DNA from: Chlorocebus sabaeus
Lineage: Eukaryota > Chordata > Mammalia > Primates > Cercopithecidae
Assembly: GCF_047675955.1 (NCBI RefSeq)
Contig: NC_132904.1
Span: forward strand, 807,501 to 871,500
Length of the DNA stretch: 64,000 nucleotides
Direction: 5' to 3'
Made by a program: the position numbers and the translations under genes
Part shown: positions 24,801 through 33,800 of the stretch, piece by piece
Numbering within the stretch: position 1 is the first letter of the stretch
Layout: the number at the start of each line of letters is the position of its first letter
The notes under the pieces: model-generated
What the model was told of the DNA's origin: nothing
What the model saw: only the letters and a program-made list of their open reading frames with translations
Database searches by the model: none

Positions 24801-27800
24801 TGGCCAACATGGCGAAACCCCATCTCCACTAAAAATACAAAAATTAACCAGGCGTGGTGGCGGCCACAGCTACTTGGGAGGCTGAGGCGGGAGAATCACT
24901 TGAGGTGGAGGTTGCAATGAGCCTGCACCATTGCACTCCAGCCTGGGCAACAGAGTGAGAGTGTCTCAAAAAAAGCAAAAACAGAGACAGTCTCTTGCTG
25001 TGTTGCCCAGGCTAGTTTTAAATTCCTGGGCTCAAGCAGTCCTTCTGCCTCAACCTTCCAAAGTGCTGGGATTACGTGAGGCACCACACCCAGCCAAAAA
25101 GGAGTTATTTTTAAAAAGTCTCTGTTTTGTAGACTTTTAGTGATTAATAATGATTTAACGATTAAACTAATAATGTGCCCAAGAAGCCTCGCTCTGTCGC
25201 CCAGGCTGGAGTGAGTGGCGTGATCTCGGCTCACTGCAAGCTCCGCCTCCCGGGTTCACGCCATTCTCCCGCCTCAGCCTCCCGAGGAGCTGGGACCACA
25301 GGTGCTGCCACCTCGCCCGGCTAATTTTTTGTATTTTTAGTAGGGGCTGGGTTTCACCGTGTTCGCCAGGATGGTCTCCATTTTCTGACCTTGTGGTCCC
25401 CCCGCCTCGGCCTCCCAAAGTGCTGGGATTACAGGCGTGAGCCACCGCGCCCAGCCTGCATTATCTTATTTCTTAAACCACGTATTTATTTTTTATGTCT
25501 TTCGTGGCAAAATTTTTCTGAGATTTTTTTCATTCAAATAGCATTTGTGAAAAAATGCCTTAGTAGGGTGGGTGTCTTGGTGAAATTATGACTGATGTTT
25601 TAAGTGCAGTTATCTTTAGGCTGAACTGTGGGATGTACTCAGGAAGTGGCTGTTAGCCCTCACTCTCTGGTCACTCACTGAGCCGTGTGCCGCCTGCCCC
25701 AGCCCCAGGAGTGCGTGGCTGCCAAGGGGGCGCCATGGGGGAGGATGTGCAGGTGTGAGCTGCCCGGGCCGGCCAGGCCAGGGAGGCTCTCTGCTGATGC
25801 TCTCCTTCCTTCTCTTCCAGTCTACACCTTCTCCGTTGGCAGACCTGCTGGGTCTGGGGGCCACCCCCCCCGCCCCTGCGGGCCCCCCACCCTCCTCCGG
25901 CGGCGGCGGGCTGCTCGTGGACGTGTTCTCAGACTCGGCCTCTGTGGTTGCGCCTCTCGCTCCTGGCTCCGAAGACAACTTTGCCAGGTAGTCAGGTTTC
26001 CTGAGTCCTGCAGACGGGCACGGGACTGCTGTGCCCCCTGACTTCCGGTGTGGCCGCGGCCAGCTGGACAGAGGTGGGCAGCGGAGTTCACCTCCCAAAT
26101 GACTGCTTGGGGGAGAGAGTGGGAGCTGCTGTGTCGTGGGTGGGTTTGTTGTGTAACTCCCCTCAGAACTTTGACTTGTGGACTGCAGTGTGCATTAGAT
26201 AAAGGGCTGACATTCCTCTCAGGAGGAAAAGAGGACATGAAAGAAGCCACAGGGTCTGGCTGGCGGCTGTGTCCGATCACGCTTCAGCTGCTCTTTCTTT
26301 GAGTGTTGGTAAACACTCTTTGTAGCTGCCCGTTTCCTCTCTTCGCCTCTTTCCTGTCTAGTTGGGCTGCTTTTCACTCTGACTTAAGCCGTCTTGTCTG
26401 TGTCTGTCCTGGAGGCCGGTCTCTTGTCCTTGAGTTGCTCACTTGCCAAGTCCTCCTGTGAGGCCTGCCCTGCTCACACCTTCGGCCTCCACCCTGTGGT
26501 TGCCCCCGAGGGCAGCCTGTCTTTGCTGCTTGTCCTGCTCTAATTTCTGTCTAATGCATGGGCACCTCCCAGCTCCCCACATGCAGAGGTCTCTGCCAGT
26601 GTCTCCACGGTCTTCAGATCGTCCGTGCCAACTGCTTCCCCGGTGCGTGCTCTCCCCAGCCCTGTCTGCTGGGCTCATCAGCTGTGCATTCCCCTTGCTG
26701 GCTGCTCTCAGCCGTCTGCTTGTTTTCATGTCTGGCGGAGGTCTGAGGCGTCCCATTCCCGGAGTGGACGCCCGTTCCCCTCCCCCTCCCCTCCCCCTCC
26801 CCTCCCCCTCCCCTCCCCCTCCCCCTCCCCTCCCCCTCCCCCTCCCCTCCCCCTCCCCCTCCCCCCTCCCCCTCCCCCTCCCCTCCCCCTCCCCCCTCTC
26901 CCTCCCCCTCCCCCTCCGCCTCCCCCTTCCCCTCCCACTCCCCCCTCCCCTTCCCCTCCCACTCCCCCCTCCCCTTCCCCTCCCCCTCCCCCTTCCCTCT
27001 CCCCTCCCCTACCCCCTTCCCCTCCTCCCTTCCCCTCCCCTCCCCTCCTCCCCCTCCCCTCTCCCCTCCCCCTCCCCCTCCCCCACTGCCCTGTGGGTGG
27101 GAGTGCAGGTGCCGGTTTCTGTCTCAGATAGAGGTTAGAGAGCCTTTGAGGAATGGCCTTTTCGTCCCGCGTTTTGAAGACTGTAATAGAATTCTGGTCT
27201 TTTAAAATGTTTTTCAGTTCTTTGTATTCATGTTGCATGTGAGTTCTGTTTCCTGTGTTTGGTGTTTGGTGGTGTTTGGTGCAGATCACCACTTGGGCTG
27301 AAAACAGTCTTCTTACTGCTCTTAGAGTCGCTGCGTTTGCGATTGAGAATCCAGGTTCCAGGGCCCTGGTGGTGGCCGCCACTCAGTGTGGTGGCAGGAA
27401 GGGACCAGGGGCTGGGTAGTCCGTGGCAGCCGTGGCCCTTCCCTGCTGGGCGCATGCCTGCCCCGTCTCCATACAGCTGTGCTGGGAGCTGCACATGGCC
27501 TTGTGCACGCCTCACATTGGGTGGCGCCGTCTCCAGCTGGCCGAGCGTTGGGGCTCTTGTGCATGTGGCTTTCTTGGCTTTGATCTGGCTACAGAGGGTC
27601 ATCAGGTGTCTGCGTGTGTTTGGTGTAGATGGAGGCACAGAGTGCCTGGGCGAGCTGGCTGTGGTGGCTGCTGGAACACGGCTCACAGGACGGGGCGGCT
27701 GCGTTCTTGTGGCCTTGCAGAGTGGTTTGCATTTTCCCCAAAACTTCCTCCAGGCCAGGTTGTAGTTGGGATGACCTTTTAAAAAGCAAGCAACCAAGCA

Positions 27801-30800
27801 GAGACGCTGACCACGAGGGCCCCTCTGTCACGCCACGTCATAGGTGATCAGTCGGAGCCCCTCTCATGTCCTTGACAGATTTCACTTTAAAGTGGCTTAG
27901 GCGAAACCACGAGTGTAAACTCCGTGGCCTCTTGTGTGGAGAGACTGTTGGCTGTGGGCAGAGCAGCGATCCCAGGGCACAGTGGACACCTCTCCCTCGG
28001 CCGGCTCCTCCTGTGAAGTGGCCTCAGCTTTGTTGGTGGCCGGCTGTGGCCGTCCTGGGTGAAGCGCAGTAGACGTGTTCCAGGCCGTGTTGTGGATGAC
28101 CATCCTGTGTTGTGTGTTGGTTGGACCACACTTGACTTTTGAAGCTTTGCATGTGGCTGGAGCTGGACCGGCAGCCTGCCGGGCTGTGCAGGGGGCAGCT
28201 GTGGCCTCCAGAGGTGTGCGCAGGGACTGCTGCCTCAGTGGCTCTTGTGGCTGCGGCAGGCTGGAGTGGGGCAGTGTGAGGCGAGCAGTGCCCTCCTGGC
28301 CCTGAGAGCAAGCCAAGGGCCACCCGTCACTGTGCCTTGCTGTCTGTCTCTGCTTCCTCCGTCTTCTTCCTGGCCTGGTCTCCATATGGCAGGATGCTGA
28401 TGAGCTGATCTTCAGGTCGGCAGCACTCAGACCTTCCAGGGTGGCAGCTGTGGTGCAGTTAGTGGAGACTGGGTGAGCGTAGGAGTGGCTGACCTTGATC
28501 TCCTCGGCGTCAGCGCAGGTGGGTGTGGAGATTTCAGAATTAGGCTGCTGCCATGAAGCAGTTGCTTCTTAGGCACTGGGGTGGGTTGGGGGAGGGGGCG
28601 GCACCATGAGCTCCTGCCTTCCCACCCTGTGGTCTGAATCAGTGCCACGTCCATCTCTGTGCTGGGTTCACCCAGGAGCCCTGTGCTGCTGCCCTGCCTC
28701 CCTCTCCTCTCTTTTGGATCCAGGTCACTGTGGAGTTACAGTTTCCTGGAGGAGGTCAGAAAACTTGGAGCTCTTCTGAGAGAAACACAAATGAAAACTA
28801 ACCAATGCTGTTTTATTTTCCCCTAACTCTGTGTAGTGTGGATAGGTGCCCTGTGGTGAGCAAAACCCTGGGCTCCCTGTGCAGTGTAGATACGAACCAT
28901 GCATGGGGCGAGAGGAGAGGCCAGAGGGGAGATGGGGGCGCCCAGGGCCCTGCAGGGCTGTGCCGCTGGTGGGTGGATGGCTGGGTGCCCTTGTGTGCGT
29001 GCGCGTCAGCGGGGAGCAGCCAGGCTCTGATGGAGAGGCCCTCACTGGGTGGAAGTCCGGCACCCGTGTTGGATGGAGTCTGTGGTGTGGCCAGAAGCTG
29101 TGTGCATGCCTTCGCGCCCGTGTCCTGTCTGGGGCCGTGAGAGGCCGTTACACGTGGACCAGCGTGTTCCTAGAAAGCAGCGGCACCAACCGCCTTCACA
29201 GGTCTCGCTGGAGCTGTGCCCGCGTCCCTGTGCCCTGCTCACTCTCCACCTGTGGCTATTTGTCAGGATGGTCCTTGGAATCTTTTTCCACTTTTTTCTT
29301 CCCTTGTGTCCCATAGAGAGGTTTTTCTGGCCTCCTCGTGCTATGAATTTTTTTCCAGAACAAACCCTTGTGTTTTCTGCAGGTGGCTTTGAGTGACACA
29401 TATACTGTCCCTTTCCCCCTAGGTTTGTTTGTAAAAACAATGGTGTGTTGTTTGAAAATCAGCTGCTTCAAATTGGACTTAAGTCTGAATTTCGGCAGAA
29501 TTTAGGTATGTGTTTTAATTACTTAATGAAACCCTCTCTTAGAACTCCCATAAGTCAGTAAGAAAGCAGCCCAATTAAAAAATGGGCAAAAGAACAGCCT
29601 GGGCAACAAATCAAGACCCCGTCTCTACAAACAAAGGGGGCCGCGGGGGAGGGGTGGGTGCAAAGTTGTTGAAAGGACGTTCTCCAGGGAGAATACAGGA
29701 ATGCTCAGTAAGCACCTGAAAAGATGGACAAAGTCATGAAGGAAATGCCAGTCAAAACCACAGCGAGACACCACCTCAGCCCACCAGGATGGCTGTTATA
29801 AAACAAACAGGTAGCCTGGGCGGTGGCTCACGCCTGTAACCCCAGCATGTCGGGAGGCTGAGGCAGGTGGATCACTTGAGGCCAGAAGTTCGAGACCAGC
29901 CTGGCTAACATGGCGAAACCCTGTCTCTACTAAAAATACAAAAATTAGCTCTGCGTGATGGTGCTTGCCTGTAGTCCCAGCCACTCAGGAGGCTGAGACA
30001 GGAGAATCACTTGAACCTGGGAGGCAGAGGTTACATTGACCGAGATCATGCCACTGTACTCCGGCCTGGGCAACAGAGTGAGACTCTGTAAATAAATAAA
30101 TAAACAGACTGGCCTGGTGGTCTGGTGACTTAGGCCTGTAATTCCAGCACTTTGGGAGGCCGAGGTGGGAGGATCACTTGAGCCCAGGTGTTTGAGACCA
30201 GCCTGCACAACATGGTGAGACCCCATCTCTATAAAAAATACAAAAATTAGCTAGATGTGGTGGTCCACACCTGTGGTCCCAGCTACTCGGGAGGCAGAGG
30301 GGGGAGGATCGCTTGAGCCCAGGCGTTTGAGGCTGCAGTGAGCTGAGATCATGCCACTGCACTGCAGCCTGGGCAGCAGAGCGAGACCCTGTTGTTCGTT
30401 CATTCATTCATTCATAAATAACACATACATCAAAACAAACCTTGAAGGAAAAGGAGTGTCTGCGGGGCATGGTGACGTTGGAGCCTTGTGTGCCACTGGT
30501 GGGAGTGTACAGTCGTGCAGTTACTGTGGGAAGTTCCTCAAAACACAAAAGAAAGTGGAATTACTCTGACCCAAGCAGGTTCACATCTGGGGACAGACCC
30601 CAGAGAATCGAAAGCTGGGTCTTAAAGAGGTACCTGTGCATCCATCTCCATAGCAGCATCCACAATCCCCAGAAGTTAGAAACAGCCCAGACGTTCGTGG
30701 GTGGATGACTAGATAAGCAAAATGTGGTCCGTCGACGCAGTGGAATATTATTCAGCCATGAAACAGCAGAAAGGAGTGAAATTCTGATGCATAAAACAGC

Positions 30801-33800
30801 ACGGATGCACCTTGAGGACATGGTGCTCAGTGACACGGGCCAGACACAGGGACAAATCCTGTGTGGCTCCACTCATGCGGTCCCTGGAGCAGTGACTCCA
30901 TAGAGACAGAACGTAGTTCGTGGGTGCCAGGGCCTAGGCCAGGGGGATGGGGAGTTGGTGTTTAATGGGGACGGAGTTCAGTTTGGGAAGATGAGAATGT
31001 TCTGTAGATGGTAGTGGCAGTGGCTGCATTTCCTGCGTCCTTGTGTCCACCTAAATACTGCTAGGAAGGCGAATGTTAGGTTCTGTGTATTTTACCACAA
31101 TTTAGAAGAAGGACATAAAAAAGCCTTTGAGTGTTAAAAAACGCTGTGCGTGGAACCCTGTGGCTACAGGGACCCTGGCTGCGGACCTGCCTCCTCTCAG
31201 CACCTGCCTTGAGCCTCCTGAGGACTGCCCTGTCTCTCGCTTGTGAAAAACACGGAAAGAGTGTGAAAAAAGAATTAGTCGCTTGCCCATCGGGGGTCTG
31301 TTAGAAAAGTGAGGGTTGTCAGAGTAATTCTTGTGGGAAATGCTGCATTGAAAACAGATGGTACTTTCAGTCCTGGTTTAAGTTTTTAAACTCTGGGCCG
31401 TGATAGCTTCACCTAGGTGTTGGTTTTGGTTTTTTAAATTGTGGGAGGAGTGATGCCAAACTGTTCACCCTTTTCAGAATATTCGAGGTTTCCTTTCTGA
31501 ATTCAAGGGGCATACAGATGTTCACAAAGATTTGTTACTGTGATGTAAATAAAAACAGCGACACATCCAAAATGTGCACCTGTGCTGTGCATGAGCCGCT
31601 GCCGTGAGGGCCAGTGTGCAGCACCAGTGCTGTGCTGGACGCAGGCCAGCCGGGTCCCCTGACGGGAGGCAGCCGGGGCCGGCCTGTGTTTACGTGTCGC
31701 AGACGTGGGGCAGGGCCGGCAGCAGCCTGTATGATTGCGGTATCCCTCGAGGCCCCTCCAGCTGTAGCCCAGCCTTCGGACAGGGCTTTCTGTAGGTCCT
31801 TCCCCGTGCATACGCGTGTGACCTCATCCATCCCGTGTGGGTGTGCAGGAGGGGCCGAGAGAGGAGGGTGCTGGAGGGCAGAAGTTACCTCTGAGTGGAG
31901 GAGATACCCCGCCCGTTTCCAACACTGGTGTGCTCGTTCTAAAACTGGAAAAAATTTGTTCTTAATTTTAACAACAGTCGTGCATCACAACAGTGAATTT
32001 TGATTCAGCTGAAGATTGTGGGGGGGCTCTTGTTTTTCAGTGTAAATATTCAGGGTAAGTGTAAAATGATGTGTGTGAAAAAAATGGTTTTTGTTTCCTT
32101 CTAGGTCGGATGTTTATCTTTTATGGTAATAAGACCTCCACGCAGTTCCTAAATTTTACTCCAACACTAATCTGTTCAGATGACCTTCAGCCTAATATCC
32201 TTGGTTTCATTGCTCCCATGCCCACAGACAGCATAATGTGGGACTTAGAGGAGGCTTCTGAGGAAGTTTTTCGGTTTTCTTATTTTGTTAAAATAGCAAG
32301 ATAATTCCAGATGCTATATGAAAATCAGGCAATCGTAGTCTGCCTGTGGTGTTGGGCAGCAAAAAGAAAACAGGCAATCTTCCATATTGAAGTGTCAGTT
32401 TTTGATAATGCATCTAAAAATACTGTGCACAGTCTCTTCCACTTCCATTTGGCTAGTTTGAGTCCCTTTCTTTTTCAGCTGGTCTTACCCTCCTGTGACA
32501 TTGTCTTTAAATCCCTCCTCTCTGAAGCCTCACAGAGCTGCTGCTTGCAGAGCATGGGAGGCGCCGGCGGGGACTGGAGCACAGTGCGCACACCCTGGCC
32601 GAGCTTGTGTGTGCTTCTGGCAGAGCCTTTAGACTGACGATTTTCCCTTCATAATGCCAGAAGTGTTACTAGAACTTTCCCAGCTAAAAGAGGGAGATGC
32701 TAACGTCTCTTTCTGTAAGGATAGGCCCACCGAATAGAGTTAGCGTGAAGACCCCAGCTTGACCAGAAACGGTGACACCTTGGGGTTTATGGTCCGAGAC
32801 CTGAGTGAAGCAACATCGTCCTTGGCACTGGCTGGTCTGTGTTCATTTTAACATGAGCATGTTGTAATGCAGACTGTTCAAGCTGTTTCAAAACAGTCAT
32901 TAAAAATACACATGTAGGATCACTTGTATTAAAGACTTCGTTGAGAATCCGGAGTGGAAACTGACTCCTACTGTGCCCCTCTTTAGGGGTCTCTCCCTCG
33001 GGGTCCGCTTGGCTCGAGGCAGCAGCGAGCCCAGCAGCTGAGTGGCCGGCAGCACACGACCCAGAGGGTAGGCGAGGCCTGCACCCTGCTGCCTCCTGCA
33101 CCCAGCTTTGCTCGTGTCGCTGTTTCTTCAGGAGAGGCTGTAGGCAAACCCTTGTTTTCCAGCATGAAAACAACGCTGGTCCCAGCAAGGCGGGCTCTTT
33201 TCTGAGTCTTGCTGTCTCAGGAGCCTGCTATTCCCAGGATTCTTGAAGTTTTCCTGCCCTACTAAGCACCAGTTTCTGCTAATAGCGACAAAAATTGTGT
33301 AAGAACCAGAGCTGAGGCTCACAGAGTGAAAACAGATAAGGAGAACAGCCAGTGTATAGTCTAAGCGACTTTTTTAAATGGAGGAGCCGTTTTGGAAGCG
33401 TGAGAAGCAAACAGTGTTTTGAGGATTGTCTGGGTGGAAGGGCAGGACCGGGTGGTGTGGCCGCCCCTTGACCCGTAGCTGCTGGTCCTGGAGCGTGGTG
33501 AGTGTGCTCACGGGTCCTGCTGGGGCTCTAGCCCGGCCCGTTTCCGCTTCTGCCGCTGGGGCTTGCCTGGCTGGATTCCTTAACGCACACACACCTGAAC
33601 CTGCAGACCAAGCCCGTGGACCCGACTGTGGAGGGGGGTGCGCAGGTGCAGCAGGTGGTCAACATAGAGTGCGTGTCCGACTTCACGGAGGCGCCAGTCC
33701 TCAACATTCAGTTCAGGTAAGAGCCATCTGTGCGCCCCGGGCCAAGGATTGTGTGGGCGCCTGAGCTGTGTGCCTGGGCTCCATGGCTGTGCCCCCATGT

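Noticed and set aside
33577..33606. GT-AG alternative using cctgcag at 33600-33606 as acceptor for exon N
   Set aside because: No GT donor sits at the end of exon M, and using this acceptor would remove conserved residues LNLQ. The AT-AC pair fits the consensus fully.
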